Source of the DNA: Dipteris shenzhenensis
Taxonomy: Eukaryota > Polypodiophyta > Polypodiopsida > Gleicheniales
Length of the DNA stretch: 64,000 bases
Reading direction: 5' to 3' (one strand)
Assembly: GCA_047967505.1 (NCBI GenBank)
Contig: CM106539.1
The position numbers were made by a program, and so were the translations under genes. Under the pieces are notes generated by a model. It worked only from the letters and a program-made list of their open reading frames with translations, ran no database searches and had not been told where the DNA came from. This document shows, in pieces, positions 47,277 through 57,559 of the stretch (the stretch's first letter is position 1; every line of letters starts with the position of its first letter).

Positions 47277-48748
47277 ATGGGATCATGTCACACATTTGAC
47301 GAGTACGAAAACCGTCGTAGGAGGAGACATCATGATCTCTATTCTCTAGAGGACTCTGATTCCACTCAGGTGACACCTCAGGGGCCTACCCCTATGACTA
47401 CCCATGGACTCCTCTTGAATGTAGCACTATACCCCTCGGGGAACTCCTTTGCTAGCAGCCCATGGCTTTGTCAGGAGTCCCGATGAGTTTATCGCACAGA
47501 TGACTGATGCAGAGGCAACAAGATTCTTCTCTCTGCTATCCCAGAGGACCTCAGCAAATCTCTCTCCTACATCGATGGCTTGACTTACTGTCCAGTCCTC
47601 CCCTCTAGCCCCTTTGACTGAGGGGTCATCACTTGGGTATGCCCATCGTAAGGGAAGGAAGAGTAGGAGGGGTCGCTTATGTTGTGCTGACTCGAGAGAT
47701 GTAGATGAGTCAGCACACTCACATCCCTACAGGTCTCCACTTGGTCCCGAGACCTAGTACCTGTCAAGTCCCTTTCCCTCTCCTACTCCCACTGCTCCTC
47801 CTCGCTCCGGAAGCACTCACACAAACACTACTCACTTTGACTCTACCACTACCATGAGTCCTCCTTACCCAGTCAAGGACCTGTCCTATCAAATCACAGG
47901 TGCTGGAGACAAGGTTGGAGAGATAATAGAAGATAAAAAGGGCACAGTAGTTAGTGATGGCCACCATGAGGCGGTTGATGAGCCACCACTTCAGGAGCGG
48001 CATAGCTACTGATTGGCAGTACCAAGATGACCAAAAGAAGCAGACAATCATCAATGAATTCAAAAGAAAATACCCTAACCCCCCAAATTAGGAGTTCAAT
48101 GAGAGTTACATGCGAGAGCGCATGGGTTTGGTCTTGAAGCATCGTAGGTCAACCTTCCATACTTCCATCACAAAGGGGAAGGCTAAGTAGACAAAGCTAA
48201 TTGGAAGTTTTTCAAGAAGCAGAACAGGGACCATCCCGAAACGTTCGAGGGTCAGAGGAGGGCTGCGAGGAGACAGCTGGACTCCATAGGTACTTCGCAC
48301 TTTGGTGCAAGCAGACAATTGGCATTTGAGGCAATCGTGGTAAGTCTAGTTCTTCTCATTTAATGTATTGTTCTATTTGTTTTACTACATATTGCATGCA
48401 CTTTATGTAACTCTCATAAATTAGGCCCACAGCAAGCTGCGATGGGTCACCTTCCTACAGACACAGAGACAAGATGCATGTTTTTCATAGGAATAAAGCC
48501 GTGGTTTATTGAGCAGGAGGCACTGGGAGCGATGGTTGATTGGGCTAAGGTGGCTGCTCACATGGTATAAGTCTACTCCTACTTGTAATCTCACTTTTTA
48601 AACTATTTTATTCTTTAAGTTCCAATCTAATTTCCAATTAATATGGTTTTACTCTTAGAATCAAAGCTCGAACGTCCCATCAATGGAGGTGAGTGGTGAT
48701 GATGAGGGATTAGGCTTGCACAGCTTCAACGAGGCCCAAGGATCAGGC
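47277..48748 (+). pseudogene. CACTA plus-strand gene, Ptta/En/Spm (Transposase_24-like), copy 1
   Basis: ATG 47277 (MGSCHTFDEYENRRRRRHHDLYS) follows a possible acceptor. The best domain is at 47990-48340: IATDWQYQDDQKKQTIINEFKRKYP, then MRERMGLVLKHRRSTFH, then NWKFFKKQNRDHPETFEGQRRAARRQL ending GTSHFGASRQLAFEAIV. This is the pattern of the plant Ptta/En/Spm transposase family, the second CACTA protein, likely a binding or accessory factor. Possible introns are 48340-48432 (GTAAGT...CACAG) and about 48570-48659. The last exon stops at the fusion point. Stops and frameshifts (for example near 47480, 48090, 48190) make it a pseudogene. Confidence 0.65.
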
Positions 48749-50580
48749 ATAGCTCCAAGCTACACAATCTGTCGGAATCCTCAATGTGTCATCAGTGGAC
48801 CGATGAGATGCATGCCAAGTCATCAACTCTGCTATGGATTTGCATCGAAACATGTGCTATATTCTTGCAATGATGGGAAAGTGTCTCAAGACCTTTACCA
48901 ATATCTGCTTACCCTGCAAGTCATCTCTATATCATTGTTCCCCAAGTCATCAACTCCGCTATGGATTTGCATCAGAACATGTGCTGTATTCTTGCAATGA
49001 TGGAAAAGTGTCTCAAGACCTTTATCAGTATCTGCTCACCCTACAAGTCATCTCTATATCATTGTTCCCCACACTTTGGACAACTAGCCAAATCTTTATG
49101 CTCATGCGATGAAAGAGAATATAGTCATTACGGCAAGCATGGATGGTATCATAATCCATACCCACTGTTGTTAGCATCTTCTTCACTTCATCTCTTGATG
49201 CAAGCATGGTATTTGGTGCAGGCAACATCTTTTGGAGCAACCTATCACAATTCAAACATACATAGGCTTTGAATAATGATGATTCTCACCTCTCTTTTCC
49301 CTAAAGAAGTCATGTCACTAATCCTACAGCTTAGAATACCTGTAAGACATTGAGCAAGCTTAGAATCCTACAGCCTGACATTGAGCAAACATTTAGAGAC
49401 TCCTGCATTCTTTGAATTAGAGTGACAGAAGTCTGTATTTGTTTGCTCAATGGTAGGCTATTGAAGCTTCACGTGGGGAAAAAGAGAGAAGGAAAGAGAG
49501 AAGAAAAGAGAGAAGAAAAGAGAGGAAAAGAGAGGAGAAAAAAGAGAGAAAAAGAGAGAAGAAAAAGGAGAAAAGAGAGGAGAAAAAAGATAAAAAAAGA
49601 GAGGAGATAAAAGAGAAAAAGAGAGAAAGTGAAAAGAGAAAAAGTGAGGATAAAAGAGAAAAAAAGAGAAGGAAAGAGAGGAGAAAAGAGAGGAAAATAG
49701 AGGAAAAGAGAGGAGAAAAAAGACAGAAATAGAGAGGAGATAAGAGAGAAAAAGAGAGGAGAAAAGAGACGAAAAGAGAGGATAAAAGAGAGAATGATAA
49801 AAGAGAGTCACAATTCAAACATACATAGCTTTGAATAATGATGATTCTCAAACATACATAATGATTCTCAAAACAAACAATATCCAAATAATGAGTCAAA
49901 TTAATGCGGGGGCTAACCTCATTAAGGCCGAGACACTTGTATCCGACCACCCATACTTTTCTTGTAGATTTAAGATTCAGAGACAAGCCCATAGTTTAGA
50001 CATCCTCACACCCTCATACAACTGTGTTGATTGCCACTCTCGCATATTGACCTTAGACTCTGACATCATGTGTGCATGTGATGTAGTGCCCCTGAAAATA
50101 GAATCCATCATGTCCACCATACCCTCGTCATCATCTAGCACATCCGAGAGACTATAGTCTTGCTCAAAGTGTGAAGGTATATGCGCACCCTCCACCCTCC
50201 TCATCCTATCTCAAGATTTTATATAAATATAAGATCTTGTCTCAAGGTTTCGTGTCATAATGGTATCCCAATATTAATCACAAACTCAAATAGCATCAAC
50301 TTACCGATGATCCATCACCACATGCAACACCAATGCTGGGTATTGGTTTGGACTCCTCCCCATACATCCGCAAGTGGCACATGACAATACGACGTTGATG
50401 TCGTACTTCTCGCTTGCAATGAGTGCAATGACAATACAACCTCTCCGTAAGCCACTCTGCACTCCCGGGTGTTGGTGCATCATCTAATGAGCTTCCACTC
50501 ATCCCTTTTATCTGCACACTTCCAAAATCACAACATGAGCTGCAAGGAAATCTATTAAGATCCAAAAAATAGCCACCCAT
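48749..50580 (-). pseudogene. tnp2: CACTA TNP2 transposase, copy 2 (3' part missing)
   Basis: Near-identical to 30385-32241, with the same blocks: ACRNDYILFHRM near 49100, QLYEGVRMSKL near 49990-50030, and CSSC near 50545. It carries the same 127-bp duplication and the same homopurine insert. Everything equivalent to 28016-30384 is absent, and the sequence fuses directly to the last exon of the plus-strand gene of copy 1 at about 48748. Confidence 0.88.
49475..49807. repeat. near-homopurine (GA-rich) tract, copy 2
   Basis: Counterpart of 31148-31467, slightly longer. Confidence 0.9.
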
Positions 50581-50617
50581 GAGCTCCTTTTCTCTTTGCT
50601 AACAATAAGTGCCCTTA

Positions 50618-50960
50618 ACCGTTGCTATATAGTGATGCTTTGCCCTGAACCGTCACTATATAGCGATGCTTTGCCCTATTCTATCTCGCTATATAGCGAT
50701 GCTTTTTGGATATAAAGGTTGCTATATAGTGACTGACTAGTGTCGTTATATAGTGACGTTGGGGGCTTAAACCCTAAACCCTGCACGATGCCGTCTTTCA
50801 CATCTCTTGCAAGAAAAGCAAAAATCTCTCCTCCCACCTTATATTCCATGACCTCGCTTTCCTCCTCTCTATTCCCCACTCCTCACCCCCCCTACCTAGT
50901 CCCTCTCCCAACACTTGTGCTCCCTTTCCACCCTTCTCCCTCTCTGCTTGTGTGAAAGGA
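50618..50960. promoter_or_regulatory. central region of CACTA copy 2: CTATATAG palindromes and telo-box
   Basis: Five CTATATAG dyads (for example the perfect TCGCTATATAGCGA near 50685) at about 50623-50755, and the telo-box AAACCCTAAACCCT at 50769-50782. A CT-rich leader follows. It matches 32275-32640. Confidence 0.6.
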
Positions 50961-51181
50961 AGTTTTTCAAGAAGATGAGTCTCTTTAAGCAATGTAGGTT
51001 CATTTCTCGTGAGATTTCATTTTGTGAGTATTGAAGCATGTTTCTCCTTGTATTGCTAAGGCTATGTGCTAATTTTCATGGTTGATTTTCAGAGGTTAAG
51101 GACAAAAAACCAGATTTGGCGAAAGAAAGAAGACTCACCTCTTCTCTTTTTGGTATTTCTCTTCCTCCTCTTTCTCCTTGT

Positions 51182-51712
51182 TTGTGGCATATGCTTATGC
51201 CTATGCCTATGCTTATGGCTTATGCTTATCTCATGCTTATGCATGAGCATATGCTCATATGCTTATGCATAAGCATAAGCATACGTTTTCTCTCTTTTCC
51301 TCTTATGGATATGCTTTCTCTCTTTTTTCTCTTATACATATTTGGTTCTTTTCCCCTCTTTCAATCTCTTTTCCCATTTTATTTCTCTTCTTTTTCCCTT
51401 TCCTTCTCTTATGCTGCTCCTTCTCTTTTGCTTCTCTTATGCTTCTCCTCCTCTTATGGATATGCTTTCTCTCTTTTTTCTCTTATACATATTTGGTTCT
51501 TTTCCCCTCTTTCAATCTCTTTTCCCATTTTATTTCTCTTCTTTTTCCCTCTCCTTCTCTTATGCTGCTCCTTCTCTTTTGCTTCTCTTATGCTTCTCCT
51601 TCTCTTATGCATATGCTTTCCCTCATATGCTATTCGCTTCATACCCGCTCTTATTTTTTATTTTTTGTTTTTGTGTTTATGTCTACGTTTGTCCAATCCC
51701 CCCAAATTAGAC
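51182..51712 (+). repeat. TATGCATA intron of copy 2 with a 151-bp tandem duplication
   Basis: GGATATGCTTTCTCTC starts at 51307 and 51458. The rest is as in copy 1, without LINE or MITE. Confidence 0.75.
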
Positions 51713-52453
51713 ATGGGATCATGTCGCACATCCGATGAGTACAAAAACCCTCATAGGAGGAGACATCATGCTCTCTATTCTCCAGAGGACTTTGATTCCA
51801 CTCAGGCGACATCTCAAGGGCCTACCCCTATGACTGACTACCCATGGCCTGACTCCTCTTGAACGTAGTACTATGACTACCCCTCGGGGAACTCCTTTGC
51901 TAGCAGCCCATGGCTTTGTCGGGAGTCTCGACGAGTTTATCGCACAGACGACTGATGCGGAGGCAGCAAGATTCCTCTCTCTGCTATCCTAGAGGACCTC
52001 AACAAATCTCTCTCCTACATCGATGGCTTGACCTACTTTCCAGTCCTCCCCTCTAGCCCCTTTGACTGAGAGGTCATCACCTGGGTGTGCCCATCGTAAG
52101 GGAAGGAAGAGTAGGAGGGGTCACTTATGTTGTGCTGACTCGAGAGATGTAGATGAGTCAGCACACTCACATCCCTACAGGTCTCTACTTGGCCCCGAGA
52201 CCCAGTACTTGTCAGGTCCCTTTCCCTCTCCTATTCCCACTGTTACTTCTCGCTCTGAAAGTGCTCGAACGTCCCATCAGCAGAGGTGAGCAGTGATGAT
52301 GAGGGATTAGGCTTGCACAGCATCAATGAGGGCCAGGGATCAGGCATAGCTCACGAGGGCCAGGGATCAGATGCAGCTCACAAGGGCCAAGGATCAGGCC
52401 AGCAAGACGAGGACAAGGATGCCGACGACGATTCGGATGAGCAACAGTAGTAG
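51713..52453 (+). pseudogene. CACTA plus-strand gene, copy 2 (internally deleted)
   Basis: ATG 51713 (MGSCRTSDEYKNPHRRRHH) corresponds to 47277. The sequence follows copy 1 to about 52255, then jumps to the last exon (GCTCGAACGTCCCATCAG at 52262), omitting the counterpart of about 47810-48660, which held the Transposase_24-like block. The last exon ends in an acidic QQDEDKDADDDSDEQQ tail and a TAG run. Unlike copy 1, it retains the true 3' end of the gene. Confidence 0.65.
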
Positions 52454-52470
52454 TAGTAGTAGTATTAGTG
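52448..52470. repeat. (TAG)n microsatellite at the stop codon
   Basis: Six or seven TAG units, so the stop is repeated in frame. Confidence 0.85.
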
Positions 52471-52805
52471 GTAGTCTGCATATACTTCGCCATATATATG
52501 CTTTTGTATATCGGCTCATTTGAGCGATTTTGTATCACCCTTTTCGAAAGGGTAATTTTGTAACAAATAATGTTATATATCTTTGACATGTATATGCTTC
52601 TGTCGCTCGGTTCATTTGAGCGATTTTGTATCACCCTTTCCACAAGGAAAATTTTGTAATAAAAAACATTCTTTTGTAATTGTAGGAACAAAACTACTTG
52701 TTGCTAGCCCTCTGGTTTTTTTGCTGTTTTGTGATCTCTCGGGGAAAAACAGGTCTTGTTGTGGCACTGTTTAGCCCCACTAATGTTTTTTTAAAGCTTC
52801 TGTTA

Positions 52806-52982
52806 ATCGTCGCTATATAGCGACATTTATTAGTGTCACTATATAGTGACGTTTATATAGCGCTCGTTCTTTTTCGGCGCTTATCGCAACGTAAATAACG
52901 ACCTTTGCATCCGTCAAAGAAAAACTTTTTAGTGTAAAAAAGGTCGGTATTTCTGTCGAAAAAAGACCTATGCCTTATAGTG
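52806..52982. mobile_element. right terminus of the CACTA element
   Basis: Subterminal dyads GTCGCTATATAGCGAC and GTCACTATATAGTGAC lie at about 52806-52850. The end reads ...CCTTATAGTG, i.e. CACTATAAGG from outside, followed by ACCGACC-type words found in many plant CACTA ends. The putative target triplet ACA is at 52983-52985. No matching left end is in the window, so the triplet cannot be confirmed. Confidence 0.65.
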
Positions 52983-53628
52983 ACAATACGGTGTGTTTGG
53001 ATGATTTAGCACAAACTATGATATCTTGGAAAAGGAGATGCTTTGAACCCCATAGCTGATTTATTGCATGTGTGGCACCCATTGGATGAATGAGAAAACC
53101 AATGAAGGGGACTTGGAGGCAAGTTTAAAGGACCAAGGATCATTTTGCAAGAGCAATAAACTATGGTTATGTTTCTAAAAGGAGGTGGGGTTGCGAGAGA
53201 GATGGATATTGTAGGGATATGGATACATACACGAAGGGGGGGATGGGTCAGATTTAAGAAGAAGATATGGATTCTAGAAGGGGGCATGGGGGAAGCAAGT
53301 CATGATGCACTCTCACATGATCAAATTGTGACATGATCCAATATTCCACTCTTGGAAACTTGCCTCTACATGATCCAATTGTGACATGATCAAATTGCGA
53401 CCTGATCCAATATTCCACGTTGGCCGCGTTTCCTTGGAAAGTTGCCTATGGTAGGAAGTAACGTTCTTCCCTCCTTTCTTCCTTGTGGGCTTTATAAAAC
53501 CATTCAATACTATCTCCTTAACCTTCCAATTCATATTTCTCTTAGCTTCCATTTCTCTCATTCTCCTCCTTACTACCACCTTCCGCTTCCGCACCCACAA
53601 TTCGTTGATTCCTCCCTTAAGCTCAGAT
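52983..53628. other. spacer, no gene seen
   Basis: Contains three to four loose repeats of ACATGATC(C)AAATTGTGAC / GATCCAATATTCCAC at 53312-53418. No coding block. Confidence 0.5.
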
Positions 53629-54167
53629 ATGCCTTGCCTCTCCTCCCTTCCCCTTTCCTCTCCACCTCACTCTTCCTCTACCCTTCTTCACATCTCTGGA
53701 CAAGCTCCACAACCGTATCGTACTCCTTCATCCAGCTCCCCTCTGCCCGCCAAGGCTGTCTGTTACTTGTGCGGCCGCTGCCCAGCTCGAAACCTTGCCT
53801 CCCACCTCTGACGCTGCATCGCTGTATGCTATCCTAGATCTGCCGCACAACGTAACCCAATCTAAGATCAAAAGCGCTTACAAAATGATGGCCAGGCGCT
53901 AGCATCCTGACGTCTGTGCTGCAAGTTCGTAAGTTCCTTCAAGTGCAGGACGCTTACGAGATCTTGTCGGACCCGGAGCGACGAGAAGAGTATGACTACA
54001 ATCTGCTACACCCGTTCTGTGACCAAGCATTGGGAAGAGGTTTTGCTTCGGATCTGACAATATCGCGGCGGGGAAGACGTCGTGGGACCACAGATGAGCA
54101 ACCTTCGTCGAAGACAGCAATCCAAACCATTTGCAAGAGAATCTTGGGGTGCAAAGATGCGCCATAA
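53629..54167 (+). pseudogene. plastid-type J-protein (DnaJ) pseudogene
   Basis: Start MPCLSSLPLSSPPHSSSTLL (53629) is Ser/Leu/Pro-rich like a chloroplast transit peptide. The J domain follows in another frame: SLYAILDLPHNVTQSKIKSAYKMMARR, then a TAG at 53900-53902 directly before the HPD motif (53903-53911), then a frame change to FLQVQDAYEILSDPERREEYDYNLL. J domains stimulate Hsp70, and small intronless plastid J proteins have this size. Two frameshifts and the stop make it dead. The usual residue before HPD is Tyr, and the lost codon could have been TAC or CAG. Confidence 0.82.
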
Positions 54168-55697
54168 TGATATTTCTTGAGCCTTGGCCATATGTCCTTC
54201 AGAATTTATTCAGGATGAAATGATGCTCATTAACAGACGCCGAAAATGTGAAGCATCTGCTCTACGAAATGTTTCTTTTAGATAAAATAAAGGGAGATAG
54301 TTCGTTCACCATCTATGGGCCGGTTGTTTGACTAGTGCCACACTGGCAAGTAAAGTTCTACAGTATCGACGATCGATCATTTGCCAATACTTTCCTATCC
54401 AGGTCACTCTGACGCTGTAAACCAAGACTAATCCTCAGATTATTGTGATACTGGCAGCAACACTTTAGATCACAGCTCTCTAATGAGTTGCCACGGCATT
54501 TTCCTCCGCGCCACTGTAATCGACTCTCGAATTCCTTTGTCTGCGTTCACGAGGGTGTGAAAGACTTCAACAATGGCAACTGCATCAATCACGGACACGA
54601 ATCACAAGTACAGCAAGACACGGACCAGCAAATAGGATGACTTTACATGGCATCTGCAGAATAAAATTGTACTCCATCGTATCTGAGAAGGGCATATGAA
54701 CATCAATATCTGGTTGTAAGTCTGAATAGCCTTCTTAAGGAGACAATTTCAAAGCGTCAAAATACCTTCTTGGATGGATACATATGTTACAGTGTGCGCA
54801 AATGTTTAAGCATGTACAGCTTAGCTCTTCTCCATAAGCTATTGATCTATCTTAATGTTTAGATTTCATTGCAATTGCATCAATTACGCATATTTATAAG
54901 GAATAAAGGGAAGCCTAGATATGGCAATTGAATGAGGGACTTGCTAGAACGACCCTCGATATTTGATTGCTAGAGTTAGTTCATGGGTACGAATGGGTAG
55001 CACATGGGCTTTGGAAGCTACTTGCAAGGCATGTGAGAAAGGAAAATTAATCATTCAAAAGAAAAAAATGATTGTACACTAAATACAAGCATTTGATCCC
55101 CCTTTGGACTATTAAAAAATGCTTAAAATGCTTATCATTTGCATTCAAGTCACTTTCTTAAAACGCCCTTAATAATTAAAAAAAAGGTTTGTAAAATCCT
55201 TAAATCTATGAGTGAAATAGGACGTATAAAGAATGATTTATATTTGAAATTGAGTCCTCCTATATTTAATGCATCCACTTCCAAAGAAGTCAATTAAGAT
55301 CACCCAAGCCCCTAAATATATACTCCACCATGTTTACAAATCATCGCCTTGTTAATAGATGACCATTTTACATTCATAAAGAGTGATCACCCATATGGTG
55401 TGTGTATTGCTTTTAGAGAACCCAAGGAACAAATCATGAGCAAGTAAGGAATGTACACATTAACATGTTCTTGGGTGGGCTTCCACATGATCACATACCA
55501 TTGGAATCAAGCCCATCTTGGGAAGCTTTCCAAGGGTGGAGCTTAGATTATATGGAGCCTTTCAAATGATTGTCCAAATTATCACAAAATAAATACATCA
55601 TTATGCCTCCAATGAGAGAGAGGTCAACGTTACGTTGGAAATGCTTTTCTTTTTTTTTTTTAAATAGACTTATCTCTCGAGAGACGCTTGTCACACT
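54168..55697. other. no gene seen
   Basis: About 1.5 kb of AT-rich sequence. I see neither coding blocks nor element ends. Confidence 0.5.
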
Positions 55698-56155
55698 GAC
55701 ATTTTGAAGTTCCCGCTCTTGTAAATTCTAGTGTATCATAAATGCAACACCAAATCCCAAAACAAGTAAACTGACATTTTGAAGTTCTTGCTCGAGCACT
55801 TTTTAGTGTCATAAATGTCATCCTGGAGAGGTCAAAACAACCAAATCAAGCGCCTGACAAGAATGTTCTTAAGAAAGCGATTTGGGCACTTGGCCCCATG
55901 CCAAGTGCCCAAATAGATTTCTTAAGCATGTCAATCCTGTCATACGCTTTTTTTAGTCATTTTGACCCCTCCGGAAGGCCAAATTTAGTGATTTAAAAGT
56001 TATTTTTGGGGTTTTCGCCTGCTTTGGACATAATGGTGATGCTAAAACCACCAAATTCTGCACCAAAATAGTAAAAAACCATTTGTTTCCTTGGACATAG
56101 CATTTATGACACAATAAACAACACTTGAGCGAGAACTTCAAAGTGTCAACTTATT
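55698..56155. mobile_element. foldback (MITE-like) element
   Basis: CTGACATTTTGAAGTTCTTG...GTGTCATAAATG at 55771-55815 recurs in inverted orientation at about 56100-56150 (CATTTATGACAC...GAACTTCAAAGTGTCA). A third direct copy lies at 55698-55750. At the centre, 55880-55894 and 55900-55914 are perfect 15-bp arms (ATTTGGGCACTTGGC) with a 5-bp loop, extended with few mismatches to CTTAAG on both sides. There is no coding content. Confidence 0.8.
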
Positions 56156-56280
56156 TTGTTTCATAATTTATATCTCCAATTGAATGCTCGACCATATAAA
56201 TTATGCTTATCACTCTAGAAAATTTTGATTTTGAAGAAAGAAAATTAGAAAATCGCGAATTCTTATAGGGCCGCAAAATG

Positions 56281-56740
56281 AGCTCCACTTTTTCCTAATG
56301 GCAATATTGTCATTCTCCTCAAATTTAGCTTAACTAATGCTAATTGGGATACAAAACCCTTCATGTGAGAAATAGATAAACCAAGGTCTCCTTGAGCAAA
56401 CAAAGAAAAAAGCATATTTCAATGCAAATTTAGTTAACTCTCACCCATACACTTTCTCAATTTGGTCCCAATTGTGCTTTTCCATTGAGAGATAATCAAT
56501 ACAATGGACAAGGCATTTATTGAGATGAAGCATAATCATTGCTTCATCTCATTCATTGTCCTCAAATTCATCTAGCTTTGCTAAGTTGGGTGTCGTATTC
56601 CCATTAACGTATAGCCATAATCCCTTTAACATGAAGACATGCTTCACTTGAGTTTTCCATGCATGAAACCAATCATCATTGAAGTTCTCAATGGTAAACA
56701 TCTCCTTCAAGGCCAGTGCATCCCAAGATATGCAATACAT
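56281..56740 (-). pseudogene. copia-type gag relic (paralogue of 21008-21654)
   Basis: Minus-strand MYCISWDALA...TIENFNDDWFHAWKTQ...FMLKGLWLYVNGNTTPNL at 56570-56740 matches the relic at 21466-21654 almost residue for residue. The internal duplication of the first copy is not present here. Confidence 0.7.
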
Positions 56741-57540
56741 AGTCCCAAGAAAGTAACAAGTTGTCTATAGGTAACAAACAACAAAAAAAAGGACTTTCTA
56801 CCTCTTGCAGTTCTCTTGTGTGATAGAACTAATGTAATACATAGCAACTCATGACTCGTACTTGTCAAAGACTTTTTAGGGATAGAATATGATAGAAAAT
56901 AGTGTGTACAAGTCCAAACAAAAGAGAATAGAGGAGGAAAAATGAAAAATATAGCAAACTACTGGGCAATGATACTAATAGTAGAAATATGCTAAATACA
57001 CACTCTACGAGCTTCATTAAGGTAGGTGATGAGAAAAGAGTTGCTCAAACCCACAAGAACATTGGAAGAAGTTGTTCATACATGAGAGACAAATAGTAAG
57101 GCTTCGTTGTTGGTAATGTATTGGTCTTCTACAAGCTATGCTATAGTGATTGCCTAGCAACCAATCATGGAAGAAACAAATGCTAAGGATGTCACCCATA
57201 CGGTGGTGGATATCTAACTCTAGCTGATAAAGAATGGAAGCCTCATTCCTCTCAATGAGAGCCTTTAGAAGCAATTAACAAAATACTGAAATTTTTGGAC
57301 ATTTTCTCTTGTTTTGGACCTTTTTTCCAACATGCTCACCTTACTCCATGTTCGAATTTGAGATACTGCAAAGGTTATCTCCATACTACTATGCATAGGA
57401 AGAAACAAAATGAGGCATATTGAGCAAAGTATGAAAGGGGTATTGTGATTGGCTAATTATAACCATGAGATATAGCACATGATGTAAATTCTCTAGAAAA
57501 TTACACATTTTTAGTATTGAAATACACCATTTAATTTTGG
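56741..57540. repeat. paralogous block with unoccupied target site
   Basis: Aligns with 21655-21899 plus 24538-25170. At 56984-56988 GAAAT marks where the gag-only element is inserted in the other copy. Confidence 0.85.
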
Positions 57541-57559
57541 AGGGGAAGGGTCACTTGTG

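Noticed and set aside
46249-47486. His/Met/Phe-rich frames on the plus strand
   Set aside because: They arise from the TATGCATA/CTTTT repeat, with frame and length differing between the two CACTA copies.
52927-52935. Alternative CACTA right end at TTTTTAGTG
   Set aside because: It also reads as CACTAAAAA from outside, but the further CACTATAAGG end at 52982 encloses it and is followed inward by the typical GACC/CGAC words. I keep it as an internal repeat of the end.
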